From contig OX393576.1 of the NCBI GenBank assembly GCA_947652605.1, positions 50,010,966 through 50,074,965 on the forward strand: a stretch of 64,000 nucleotides of DNA. The letters run 5' to 3'. Made by a program: the position numbers and the translations under genes. The DNA comes from Elmis aenea (lineage: Eukaryota > Arthropoda > Insecta > Coleoptera > Elmidae). Positions 23,461 through 34,360 of this stretch are shown one piece after another; position 1 is the stretch's first letter; the number at the start of each line of letters is the position of its first letter. Below the pieces are notes generated by a model. The model had not been told where the DNA came from, made no database searches, and saw only the letters and a program-made list of their open reading frames with translations.

Positions 23461-24530
23461 CGAGGTATAATCAAAAAGTACAGTGAATATTGCAGCTGAG
23501 CGCCATACTGGGCAGAGCAGTGATTTTTAATTGTGAGCTCGATCTGTTCAGGTCTAGTATAAGTATAATTGTGTGACAAGTTTCAAAATGTTCGGTGGAT
23601 TCAGTCAGTTGTGAGCTTGTTACGATAAGGTGTTTTTTCAAGTGTGTCCTAAATACTGGATCGCGAACAACGCATTAACATGAAATTTTGTTCCAAAATG
23701 CAAAAAAGTGCTGAAGAAAGACATGAAAAGTTACAATTAGTGTATGAGGATGCTGCAGTGACACTGAAGACTGTTTATAAGTTGTTCAAACAATTTCGTG
23801 ATGGTTGTGAATCGGTTGAAGACGGGTGGCGATCTGGACGCTTTTCAACATCAAGACCTGAGGAGAATTTTGAACCAGTGAGCAAAATAATTCGATCAAA
23901 TATGCGATTGACAATAAGGGACATTTCTGAGGATCTGAATATGTCTTATGGTTCCGTTCAAAACATTTTAACAACAGATTTAAACAAGTCGAAGTAAGCG
24001 CTGATTTTTTTCCACCCGTTTTGACCGTCGAAAAAGAAACTCCGATTATTAATTTCGTTGGAGTTGCGCGATCGTTCCGCTTCAGATTTCTGGTTTTTGA
24101 GAAATATCATCAGGAGCGATGAGTCTTGGGTCTATGGGAATTATCCTAAAACAAAGATTTAAAGTTCTCAATGAATATCTTCCTTTTCTCCCCGTCCGAA
24201 GAAAGCACGCCGATCAAGATGCAATATCAAGATGATATTGATTGTGTATTTCGACCTTCATAGAATTGTGCGAGCTGAATTTGTACCCAAGAATACTACT
24301 GTGAACGCAGAATATTATAAACGCTTACTAAAGCGTTTAAAAAACGACGTGCATAGAAAACGACCCGTGAAATGGGCAAACGGTTTCATCCTCCATTGTG
24401 AAAACGCTCCGTGTCACCCGTCGCTTCTGGTACAGCAATTTAGTCAAATAAAAACATTACTGTGTGCCTCATCCACCTTATTCGCCGGATCTGGCACCGT
24501 GCGACTTTAGGCTTTTCCCTCAAGTCAGTT
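23461..24530 (+). mobile_element. mariner element, 3'-truncated
   Basis: It starts TATA|CGAGGTATAATCAAAAAGTA, a mariner-type terminus preceded by TA. A broken transposase gene follows (23658-24520). The right terminus is missing: mariner similarity stops shortly after the third catalytic Asp, just before the foldback element at 24575. Confidence 0.78.
23658..24520 (+). pseudogene. mariner transposase, frameshifted and catalytically dead
   Basis: The original start codon seems changed to CTG at 23658 (CTG-GAT-CGC-GAA-CAA). The frame from 23680 encodes an N-terminal HTH region (TLKTVYKLFKQFRDGCESVE, then TIRDISEDLNMSYGSVQNIL). The first catalytic Asp is in SDESWVYG at 24118-24120. A second frame from 24232 carries FVPKNTTVNAEYYKRLLKRL, but the second catalytic Asp is Glu (HCENAPCH, codon 24400-24402). 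The third Asp is in a third frame, PHPPYSPDLAPCDF (24503-24505). Mariner transposases use a D-D-D triad, so this copy is inactive. It ends before the true C-terminus. Confidence 0.88.
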
Positions 24531-24574
24531 TTATTTCGAAATCTGTTTTGTATCGGCACAACTCTGTGCTCTAT

Positions 24575-25262
24575 GTACTTTTTTGGGGTCTAAGAAGATT
24601 CACAGAAAAGCAATTCACTGAATTGCAATTCACCGACTGCAATTCACCGACTGCAATTCACCGAATATCAATTCACCGCATACATAATTCACCGAATCAT
24701 CGAAAAATAAATGGATATAAAGTACGTGAAATGTAATAATTAACGATCAGAATGTAATATATTTATTGAAAAAATATTGTCAAACAATTTTAATATGCAA
24801 TACAATAAAAAGGATGACAAAAACGCCATGTAGACCCCAACACCTAAAAACGGTCACGGCGGCGCTTTTAGTGTAGTTAAGAACGAAGTTCCGCGAAATG
24901 TACAACCAGAATAAAGGTATTTGTTGTTAAATTGTTTATTTGTTTTTTACAATTGCTCTAGACCTGTGATATTAATACGTAAAACAACGTTTAAAGGTCC
25001 AACCACCTTATAAAGACGACACGAGCCACAATTAAAAACAATAAAAACATGAGTAATAAGTACTCAACCCCAAAAAGTGCAGCCAATGTACAAGATGGTC
25101 AGTCACAATATATTACTTTCTGATCGTTATTAATATATTTCATGTAATTTATATCCATTTTAATGATGCGTTGAATGGCGTTTGCGGTGAATTGATATTC
25201 GGTGAAGTGCAGTCGGTGAATTGCTTTTCGGTGATTCTTCCGGATACCACTTTTTTGCACTA
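24575..25262. mobile_element. foldback element with ATTCACCGA-type subrepeats
   Basis: The left arm (about 24594-24750) holds GAAGATTCACAGAAAAGCAA followed by repeated GCAATTCACCGACT units; the right arm (about 25120-25242) is the inverse. Arms remain alike through ATGGATATAAA, ATGAAAT and AACGATCAGAA(T/A)GTAATAT. Outer similarity seems to reach about 24575 and 25262. The middle contains the 130-140-bp block shared with the Harbinger element at 15619-15760. No transposase or clear target duplication is visible. Confidence 0.8.
24917..25047 (+). repeat. block shared with the Harbinger element 3' region
   Basis: TTTGTTGTTAAATTGTTT, CTAGACCTGTGATA, CGTAAAACAACGTTTAAAGG, TCCAACCACCTTATAAAGAC and GAGCCACAATTAAAAACAAT follow the same order as at 15619-15760. 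Confidence 0.85.
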
Positions 25263-26519
25263 GACACAAGTTTAAAACAAGATAATTAATGTACCACATT
25301 GTGATAAGATTTAAAAGAAAATTGATGTGTTGTTTAAAATTGAATCCTTTTTTTTAATTTTCTGGGCGAAATTTGTTAGATAGCATTGTTACTTAAAAAC
25401 AAAATTTAAAGAAAAGATACAAAGTAACTTACATGTTTTCAATGCTTAAATAAAATACTGAATAGTCCATTTCTATGTTACTAATTGTCATAAAATCATA
25501 TAAAATTTGAAAATAATTACCTAACTGGACGAGCTAAACAAAATGTTTACATTTTAGATTGGTTTTCTTTTTCATGACAATGTTGATTTAATAAAAAATT
25601 ACTACTTTTGGTTTTTTGCCTTAGTTTTTTACATTTTTCCTGCTGTTTTATTGGGTACCGGTGGAAAAATCTGAGATTAATCGGCCCACTGATCGAAAAG
25701 GTGTATTTAGCTGCACGTTAAAATAAAATAATTTATTATAAAGTTTTTAATATTCTTTTTTGTGTTAAATCTGTTAAATTTCTTGTAAGTATCGGTTAGC
25801 AAATTTTCTGTTATAATTTTTATTCTTACGCTCTCAGAATGCGTCATCCTAAAATTCACCCGAATCCTAATTCATCTCGATAAATTAATAAATAAATAAT
25901 TATATGACAAAGAAGTTACGGTGTTTTTATTATAACTTCTCTGTTTTCATTTTTTTTTACGCATGTAATAGTATACAGTATTTGCATTAAAAATGGAACA
26001 TGTGTTGTTATAAATTTTTGCTTTCACGTGACTGATGTTCGCATTGTGCGTTATAACAAATAAAAAACTAATAAAAACTAAAATTCTTGTATTGCGTATT
26101 CGGAGTAAGTTTATATTCAGAATTTTTATTGGAAGGATTTAATACAAGCAGAGTTTCAGCCTTTTATTTGAGTATTGTTTGTTTAATATTCCAGTGTATT
26201 CATAAATTCCGTCATATTTTAAGAATTGTGTTTATAACAATAATTTATTGCAAATCAATTTTAAAGATTCAATTTTATATATTAAAATCATGTTCTATCT
26301 ATCAAATAAGGAATAAGTCGTTACATTTTCATTTGCAAATGAATATACGGTGCTTCGCAAATGTATGAAAACAAACAATGATCTAAAACAGTATTAAAGA
26401 TATTAGCAATAAAATTTGGTATCTGACCATTTTCGTATGAAAATATTAAGGTTGCAACACGACTTTCGGTTTAACCGGACACGGACTCAAACTTTGAAAG
26501 TTTATTTAAACCGAATTCC
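25263..26519. other. A+T-rich, no gene seen
   Basis: No exon or element end could be supported; the plus frame 26087-26368 is A+T-rich with no known domain. Confidence 0.35.
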
Positions 26520-26640
26520 CTGTATAATTTTATATTTTTGGAATCCTCATCAAATTTTCTATAAAAAAAACGTATAAGGTTATATGGGTCTATACCGTTT
26601 TCGTGAAAATTGCATTTTTATGAAATTTTTGAGCGATATA
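26520..26640. repeat. fragment related to the large palindrome at 35518-37339
   Basis: CCCTGTATAATTTTATATTT, ACGTATAAGGTTATATGGGT and CCGTTTTCGTGAAAATTG parallel the palindrome arm at 35695-35800 in the same order. Confidence 0.65.
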
Positions 26641-26688
26641 GCACTTTCTAAAATTCTCAACATTTGAAACCTTTAACTCTTACGTCAA

Positions 26689-26900
26689 TAACCGTGTACC
26701 CGGGTACCCACCTAAGCACGTTTGGGGACATTTTTTAACGTTTTAGTAATTTTTTTTAACCTCCCACATCGTCGCGATTTTACCTGTTTTAAAGCGAAAT
26801 ATGCTTTTATATGTTTTTTCCCATCCTGGAACCAAAATTTATTTTTATATCAATGTTTACGTAGTCATTTTCAATAACCGGGTACCCCAGTAGGTACACA
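26689..26900. repeat. direct repeat of an AATAACCG..GGGTACCC motif
   Basis: TCAATAACCGTGTACCCGGG at 26688 and TCAATAACCGGGTACCCCAG at 26871 flank a 180-bp stretch. The first holds the 12-bp palindrome GTACCCGGGTAC. This may be the two ends of another small element. Confidence 0.4.
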
Positions 26901-26904
26901 CAAT

Positions 26905-27815
26905 TTCAACATAAAAAAGTATGAAATAACGCTTTAATCTTCTAAAATATTGATTTGATAACAAAATGTTTGTTTTAAACAAAATGCATAGCTATATTTT
27001 TTGCGCTTTATGGTATACTCGATTTTATTTCTTTTTTTACGGTTTATTTGCTATGGGAACCAACCTAGATATTTTAAATAGAACACCCTGTAAATTAATA
27101 CATCTTTGAATTTCTCTTTAAATGTACTTTATAAAATGTGAAAGGTCATATAGGCCTCAAATTAACCGTTTCCGAGTAATTCACTTGTTTTTGAAAATTT
27201 TTAGCGATGTAGATCTTTCGAAAATTTCCAATATTTAAGAAATGTGTGGTGACAACCGAAATTCGTTTGCAAGTTATGCTTCCTATAACTTCGTACACAA
27301 TTTGTATTATTTAAAATTTTGAAATTTAATACAGGACATTTGTTACTTTTAATCGAATTCGTTGAATTCTTAAATACTTGATATTTTTGAAAATTTTCAA
27401 AATTTTCGAGAAAAAATTACTCGAAAACGGTTAATTTATGACCTTTTACATTTTATGAAGTACATTTTAAGAGGAATCCAATAATGTAATAATATACAGG
27501 GTATTTTATTTAAAATAACTAGGTTGGTTGCCATAGCAAATAAACCGTAAAAAAACAAAACAAAATCGAGTATACCATAAAGCGCAAAAAAAGATAGCTA
27601 TGCCTCTTTTATGAAAAACATCTTGTTGTCAAATCAATATTTTAGAAGATTAAAGCGGTATTTCATACTTTTTTATGTTTAAATTAACCTTTTTTTATAA
27701 ATTTTTAAACTCTATAACTCGATAAGCATCGAGTTTTGGACGATGGTTTATGTAACTTAAATTGACTCAAGGAACATGTTCCTTAAGTTTAGACGTTTGG
27801 TCATGCAACACCCTG
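26905..27815. mobile_element. foldback element, left terminus missing
   Basis: The left arm 26905-27240 and right arm about 27375-27690 are inverse copies (AAAAAAGTATGAAATA.CGC, GCGCTTTATGGTATACTCGA, GGTTTATTTGCTATGG..CCAACCTA, and the CCCTGTA-containing block at 27089 versus its inverse at 27494). The right side continues to a terminus ..GCAACACCCTG|TA at 27815. The corresponding left terminus is not seen; instead 26650-26900 contains unrelated sequence. Confidence 0.75.
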
Positions 27816-27889
27816 TATAACATTACAGGAATGATTAAATAAATAAAAACTAAGGTCTATATGAAGAAAAACAATAATATTGCTTTTTG

Positions 27890-29097
27890 TACAAATGGAA
27901 AAAAATCTTATTATTGATTTCTCAGAAAATTTTATTGTTGATAAAAGTTGGTGCATGGTCGAAAACCAATATTAAGATGAAAACAGATTAAATAAAAAGT
28001 GATAGGACACTAGATTTTTTTGAAATATTCGCAGGAGTAAAGTGCCCCTATTTTAAGAGATACAAAAAAATTGGATGGGAAAAAGTTATTTAAAATCTGA
28101 AAATAAGGCTAGATTTAAATTTTGAGCGTCAAATGTCAATGATTATTTTTTAAGAAATGTTAACATTCAAAAAGTCTGCAACAAATGGAAAAGTTTTTTA
28201 TTATTGATTTCTCAAAAAATTTACTGTTGATAAAATTGGTGCATGGTCTCAACTAAAACTAATATTAAGATGAAAACAGTTTAAATAAAAGTCATAGAAC
28301 ACTAGATTTTAGGGATTTTTAAAATATTCGCAGGAGTCAAGTGTCATTATTTTAAGGGATATAAACAAATTTCATGGGAAAGAGTTATTTAGAATCTAAA
28401 ATTAGCCTAAATTTAAATTTAGTCGATCAAATTCCAATTATTATTTTTTAAGAAATTTTAACATTTAAAAAGTCTGCAACAAAAGTGTTTTATTATTGAT
28501 TCTCATAAAATTTTATTCTTGATAAAAGTTGGTGCACGGTCTAAAACCACGGTCTACTGCACAGGTTCGGAAACTCCCATATAAAACCGACTGAGGCCGG
28601 TAACTAGTTCCGTAAATTATCCCACAGATGACGATACGTATAAGAACCGGTTCGTGCACAAGATTTTGACAGTCAGCAAGATTTATAAGCTCTCGCTTAA
28701 AAAATTCAAATTTAATCAATCAGATGATGTATATAAAAATGTTTTAACCGAATTTTTAAGTCAGTTTTGTTCAAAATGTGTTCTTAAACATAATCGCTAT
28801 CTAACGGATTTTTATGGCGAATGGTTCTTAGACTTATCGCCACCTAGCGGAAATTTATGTCGAAAAGTTCCAGATTTTTTGACAGGCTTCCTAAACTGTG
28901 TAGTAGACCGTATCTAAAACTAATATTAAGATGAAAACAGGTTAAATAAAAGTCTTAGGACTTTTGAAATATTAATTTTTTTTTAAATCTAAAAACTAGT
29001 TTTGGACCATGCACCAACTTTTATTAAAAATATAATTTTCTGAGAAATCAATAATTAAAAACTTTTCCATTTGTTGCAGACTTTTTGAATGACACTG
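27890..29097. mobile_element. TIR element containing three ~290-bp tandem monomers
   Basis: Landmark TTATTGATTTCTCA occurs at 27911 and 28201, and as TTATTGATTCTCAT at 28493, giving periods of 290 and 292 bp. Each unit contains AAGTCTGCAACAAATGG-like sequence, TTGGTGCATGGTCT, AATATTAAGATGAAAACAG, ATTCGCAGGAGT, and TTATTTTTTAAGAAAT. Unit 3 is split by a MITE (28548-28912) and then by truncation. The right end is inverted: TTGTTGCAGACTTTTTGAAT then GACACTG|TA at 29097, the inverse of the left terminus of the related element at 18276. The left terminus is not preserved. Confidence 0.82.
28548..28912. mobile_element. 365-bp MITE with 8-bp TSD (CACGGTCTAC..GTAGACCGTA)
   Basis: It starts CACGGTCTACTGCACAGGTT and ends AACTGTGTAGTAGACCGTA, flanked by perfect 8-bp duplications TCTAAAAC (28540-28547 and 28913-28920). 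It sits within the third monomer of the tandem array, whose sequence resumes after the duplication. Inner similarity to the 1000-bp copy at 50170-51169 includes TTCCGTAAATTAT and CTTAGACTTATCGCCA blocks, in opposite orientation. The frames at 28513-28719 and 28654-28917 read this element and have no known domain. The superfamily is unknown; an 8-bp TSD is compatible with hAT or P-like elements. Confidence 0.9.
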
Positions 29098-29099
29098 TA

Positions 29100-29255
29100 T
29101 AGTCTACGAACTTTGGACATTTTTTTATTATTAAGATGTAATTTTACCATGGGTACGTTTTATCAGGGCCCCAATATTTTTCATACAATTAAGTTGAATG
29201 GTTTGCAAAGTCCTAAAAATTCGATTGATAATGTATTGGGCACGAGAGAAGGACG
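29100..29255. repeat. fragment of the large-palindrome family (loop side)
   Basis: GACATTTTTTTATTATTAAG, TTTTACCAT, ATCAGGGCC.CAATATTTTT, TTTGCAAAGTCC.AAAA and CGATTGATAATGT match 36228-36365 in order. Confidence 0.65.
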
Positions 29256-29883
29256 CAAATTTAAAAAAAGTTGCCTTTTTAAATTTAAAGATGGCAGGTT
29301 AATGACTTTTTTTAAATTAGCGTCGTTCTGCTATATTATTTTCTCTGTTCTGCTCTTTACAAAATGAGTGTCTTAAAAGTAAAACATTTTTCACTTTTCT
29401 TTTTATAACTTTATGAACATTTTGGAGTGTACCCACTTTAACGATTTTAAAATCGCTGTCCGCAGATTCTCGTTCAATTAGCGCTAACGAAAATATTCTT
29501 AGCTTACTGCTGTAATAAATCACAAAAGTTGGTGCTACACCGAAAGCATTACGATCCTTTTAGATGTGTTGCATTTATCTCCGCCCTAGACAAGTGCTGG
29601 CGTTAGTGTTGCATCACCATGCATCAAATAAAACTAAAGTAAGGGCTGACACTCATAAACATTGTTATTTAAAGTTAGTTTAAAAGCAATGGCGCACGTT
29701 TCTGTAGTCGTACATAATGCTCACAAGCTTAAATTATTTTTATAAACAGGTCGATTCAACGTTATTCGTTATTTCATGTTTCATGATACATTTCAAGTCA
29801 CATATTGCACCTTTCTGTTATCTTTATATTTGGTAACATATTGTCTGTCAGATAAATATCTATAATGCGAGTTTTTTTTTCAG

Positions 29884-29958
29884 GGTAGCCTAAAGAAAAA
29901 AGCGGTTTTATTGGTTGTAACACTTGACGGAATAAAAGTATGCAGTCCAGACGGAAAG
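29884..29958 (+). CDS. candidate internal exon of a host gene, PTB/PID-like
   Basis: A 75-bp block lies between a strong acceptor (nine T then CAG at 29881-29883) and a strong donor (AAG|GTAAGTG at 29956-29965). It is open in the frame that keeps phase 0 at both ends and encodes GSLKKKAVLLVVTLDGIKVC then SPDGK. The pattern K..V.L.V..DGIKV is what one expects for central beta strands of a phosphotyrosine-binding (PTB/PID) domain, as in Dab/Numb-like adaptors. No neighbouring exons were recognised, so large introns would have to flank it. If real, the surrounding transposon-rich DNA is intronic. It could also be a chance GT-AG frame; the domain match is from memory of the family pattern only. 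Confidence 0.45.
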
Positions 29959-30719
29959 GTAAGTGTACATCATTTATAAGTTTTGCATTTCTGTTGGAAC
30001 TCATTTCAACCCAGAAGGCAGGTTGTCATGTCGCTCGAGATATCAACTTTATCATGCATTGCCTCTTTTCGTTTATTAAAATGTAATGAGCGGCAAAAAA
30101 CAAAAGCGGTGGCTGTTGTTTTTCAAAAAAACGTCAGTTTTTGCCTGCCAGTGCTGTATTGTAATGAATTTTTAATGGGCCTTTATAGACTGAAATATAT
30201 AACTAAGCATTGAATGATAAATAATAATTTTCTCTAATATTGAAAAGTTGATCTTGAGTTGATTTTTCTCAAAATACTTTTCGATAATGACGCTATTATT
30301 TTTAAATTAAAGTTATTGTAAAAAAAAACGCTATTTGTAAAATTAAACATGCAAAAAATTCTTTTATTTTCGCCATACGTAAGCATAAACAAAGTATTGT
30401 GATCGCGAAAATTTTAGAATACCAAATTTCAACGGATTTGCAAGTTTTGAGGTCCCTTGATAACATTTTAACTATTTTCATGATGGGGTCTGTTCGTCTA
30501 GCCTAGCGTCTAGCCCGTGCCCGTGCGTAAGTGCATGTGTATGCGCCAGTCGTAATGCACAGGTTGACATGATTTTCGTTGTTTTAAATTTGGTTCGTAT
30601 TCTGTACTAATTTGGTTGCGCTGATTACGAATCTGCTGTTAGACTTTTGATATGAGATATTCATATTGCTTTAGTTTATCATTGCATATACAAAAAAATA
30701 TTTTTTCAAAATAAAGGTA
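29959..30719. other. no further exon seen downstream of the PTB-like exon
   Basis: A+T-rich; plus frame 29983-30213 has no known domain. A short GC-richer stretch at 30485-30560 is unexplained. Confidence 0.35.
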
Positions 30720-30727
30720 CACAAATA

Positions 30728-31735
30728 GAGGGACTGTCCCACTATACACCACTTGTCCCCACATAAACCACCCTGTGGGACAGCAAAAAATATATATGAA
30801 ATAAAGCATAAGTAATTAAAAAAAAGCCTAATTTTAATTTTTTATTTTAAAAACTTTTACTTTTCATGGGCATTTAGACATTGTAGTTTGAAAAATCAAA
30901 CTAAAATTGAAAATGTTTCTTTGTTTTTTCAGTGCCCCCAAACGTAGTCGGTGCGCTTAACCTACACAGAATATTTTCTTTTTCTTTCAACACAGTCTTT
31001 ATCTCGGTTTTTAGAGAAAGAAAATCTAAAGTCGGAAGTCTTTTTCAGAAAATTTACCTGATTATCATCATTGTCCCACAATGCACCATGTGATCAATTT
31101 TTAAAAGCAACGATTTAATGAAAAACTTGTATGATTATTTTAAGTTTTAACATTGTACATACATTTAATATACTGTAAGGTACACCTACGCCAAATTTTC
31201 TAAATGTTGTTAAATAAATAAAAAAGTTTTAGCACATAAACTGAATAACCACAAAAAAACAATGCGCAGTTACCAAACATGCCTCACATGTGCAAGTCAC
31301 TATGACATTGTTTACGACACATACTGTAGACAGGATATAATGGGACTGCTTAACCCAGTGGTTTCCAACCTTTTTGTACCTACGCCCCCCTTTTTCAAAA
31401 AAAAATTTTTGCGCCCCCCTCACTTTTTGTTACAATCTATTTTCATAAATACGGTTCTGATAAATAAGAATTATTTAATGGACTACAAAACAATACACCA
31501 TATTCTGTATAAACAAAGTTCGTTTTGTTTGTTTGTATTAAAAAATTATATTTTGGTAACAGCTGCGCGCCCCCATAGCAATAGCCTTGCGCCCCCCTAG
31601 GGGGGCGCGCCCCACAGGTTGGAAACCACTGGCTTAACCGCTATTTTGATGTAAACAAACTTCAAGTACGGGGTAACAGATGGCCAAAATCTCTGTTGTC
31701 CCACTATATACCATGTCCCAGTATATACCATCTTC
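30728..31735. repeat. region with recurring TGTCCCAC.AT..ACCA motifs, possible element
   Basis: CTGTCCCACTATACACCA (30734), TTGTCCCACAATGCACCATG (31073), TTGTCCCACTATATACCATG (31697) and GTCCCAGTATATACCATC (31715) repeat one word in the same orientation. The outer edges (AGAGGGACTG and ATCTTCCCCTA) are weakly inverse. A hAT MITE (31356-31631) is inserted inside. No coding is recognised. Confidence 0.4.
31356..31631. mobile_element. 276-bp hAT MITE with perfect 8-bp TSD
   Basis: Ends CAGTGGTTTCCAACCTTTTT and inverse CAGGTTGGAAACCACTG, flanked by GCTTAACC at 31348-31355 and 31632-31639. GC-rich GCGCCCCCC blocks lie inside each end. This is a typical hAT MITE structure. Frames at 31229-31423 and 31262-31600 cross it and are artefacts. 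Confidence 0.93.
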
Positions 31736-31739
31736 CCCT

Positions 31740-34100
31740 ACTTAATAAATCGGTAAAAATACGACTATAAATCAAACGACAATCTGTCAATGTGACGTCT
31801 GTCAAGTATAGTAACGATCATAGGTAACGATTTTATCGTTGATTTGAGTGTGTATTGAAAGCTGTTTTGATTTCCTGTATTTAAATGTTGTTTTTGTACG
31901 ATAATGTCTTCAAGAAGGTGTAAAAATAGTACGGATATATTTTATTACATTTGTGACAATTTTGTACCGATTAAACAAAGACAAGACATCACAGATTTCG
32001 TAAAAAGAACATGTTATGCATACTTTGCCGTTATAACATCACAGAACATACCCAAGCACAACGGCAATCTCCTAGAAACAAAACGAATCCGTATTAGGCT
32101 GCCATCTTAATAAGGGGTTTTGAACTTGGAGTAAAAAAAAACAAACCGTAGCACGTGACTCTAGCGCCCAACACTGTTATCATTCTTTTCTAAATTCTGG
32201 ATTTGATCTAGTTGACTTTTTTTTTTGTTAATGTGATTTTTCATTAGTAGTTTATCAAAACAGGCAACTATAGCCTTTTTCAGAGCAGACAAGGAACTAA
32301 AAAAAAAATAAAGTATGCTCGCAAATGTATTTTACATTTCTCTATGTGCCCAAAATTATGTATGATGTGTTTAAGAAGAGAACTCGATAAGTTGTAAGGT
32401 TCTGTGGCTAAGGACTTTATAAAATTTACGTTGAAGTATGTTTATTTTTGTTGAGATGTGATGAACTAATGTTTATCGAAAGAAACACAAGTATACAAAA
32501 TATTGTGTTAAGAAGTAGTCCATAAAAGTTTTATTTTTGCATGATATCCACTCACGTAAAGGACTGGTCTAGGTAATAGGCGCAAAACAACGAAGACTAA
32601 GGTAAAAGCAGGTGGAGTCCAAAATTTCATGGATTTGTACAAAGTAATTTTGTGTTTTCAAGGATGTACTTTTGACAGCTCTAAATTTTTTAGACATAGT
32701 TCTCAGTTATAACCTGCTTATTGTACTGCTACAACGTTATTAACAAACAATGTTTTATTATGAGGACCAAATACATATCAAGTTCAATTTATATTTCTAA
32801 CACCATTCCAAGTTCTCAAAAAAAAAATCTATTGGGTTTCGATTATATATTATAGCAGGAGACGCTGGGCATTCAAGTTTAAACATTTTATATTTTATAA
32901 GTTAAAAACCATGTAAAATAAATATGTAGTTCACTATTACTGAAGGTTTTGCCTTTTCACGCAACTTACATAGTTTAAATAGCTTGTTGCTAAAAAGTTG
33001 TATGACTATACACAAGATGTATGTGTAACGCAGCTTTATTATAAGTAATTTTTAATTCTTTATTGGGTTGTAGAGCATCTAAAATACCATTAACACTATT
33101 AATTGTTTTGTAGACTTTATTTTTGTCTAGCTATTACATTTGAATGATTTTCGAACGTTATAAAAGGGCTCGGAACACCCCTTCAGAAGGATTCAGTTAC
33201 CCCCAAAGTTCCGCGGACCACACTTTGAGAAACACGGTCTAGACTCTAGAGGTAGGAGTGAAAACCTGAATAAACGTCTAACTGTGTGTGTGTGTGTGTT
33301 CTCTTATATTCAGAAATATTCTCAAAATTCCATTATTTTATAAAAGCTTCTCCTCTGGACCACCTAGTGGTCATTTACACTTCACATCTACCCTAAGACG
33401 AAAACTTCATCCAAAGGGCCCATTAACTCTGCTTGCGCACGGGCCCATTAGCTTCTTGCTACGCCTTTGAAAGAAAATATTTTTTAAATATTTTTTCAAG
33501 GACGTTTTGGTAATTTATATGTCGTAAACACTCGCATCAAACGTCCTTTTACAGTCGTCATTTCCGTTAAGTTGATAGACAGCGTTTACAACAATGAAGT
33601 TATTTAGAATGCCTTGAACGGCACTTTCAGCCTTTATTGTACACACGAGAACACACACTTGTAAGGCGAAAGTCCTTGGTCGCCACACAAACATATTTTT
33701 CAACGGATCAACATAGGAGTGAAAATTAAAGAATTTTATATTTTTATGTTCAACAACAAAAAAACCTAGTTACCAGTGGCCCGATGTTAAAAACTGCAGA
33801 AACGACTCTTAAATAACTACCCCAACAATATCTTGAATGTCATATTTATAAGAGTTCCTTTTTTAATATAATTTTTATTATCGACCGTTAACCTCACATT
33901 GTGTAGTTACGTACAACTGTGGAGCTGTATGCGATAAAGAGTCCAACCTTTTCATTAAACAGGATATCTGTGAACATCTTTTAAGGGTTTTATATATGTG
34001 GTTTGTAAAATATTCGTCATGAATAAAGATTTAGTTGATACATTCACAAGCGACTGGTTATTTAAAGAGCAGAGTAATGTTGGTAGCGGGTATATTTTTC
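31740..34100. other. no gene seen; microsatellite and a solitary hAT-like end
   Basis: Mostly A+T-rich unique sequence. A solitary inverted hAT-like end (GACCACACTTTGAGAAACAC) lies near 33217-33236, and a GGGCCCATTA duplication at 33415-33456. The plus frame 31904-32110 and the minus frame 33515-33703 have no recognised domain. Confidence 0.35.
33283..33299. repeat. (GT)n microsatellite
   Basis: A run of about eight GT units. Confidence 0.8.
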
Positions 34101-34360
34101 ATGCGGGCACTTATCTCTGGTAATAACCCGCCGCCATGGTTACCCAGGTCTGAGCTATTTCAGGTCACGACACAATGGAAATAACTCCAGGTTATCACAT
34201 GAGATCGCTACATGTGCTAAGCTACCGGATTAATGCAAAACACGTGCCCCGGACCCAGCAGCCCCGAGTTTTGAATCCTATCAGGTCGGCACAGCTTAAT
34301 GCTCCACTCATTCGTCAGAAAACCGCCAGCTTCTACGTATTAAATCGGGTTTCATAACGA
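34101..34360. other. GC-richer unique island
   Basis: The stretch is clearly less A+T rich than its flanks and not repeated in the window. It contains an E-box-like ACACGTG at 34239. The open frame 34175-34357 has no recognised domain. A regulatory element or non-coding exon is possible. Confidence 0.3.

Noticed and set aside
27890..28530. CRISPR-like array because of regular repeats
   Set aside because: The period is ~290 bp, and the whole units repeat with no unique spacers. The genome is an insect one with transposon termini around the array.
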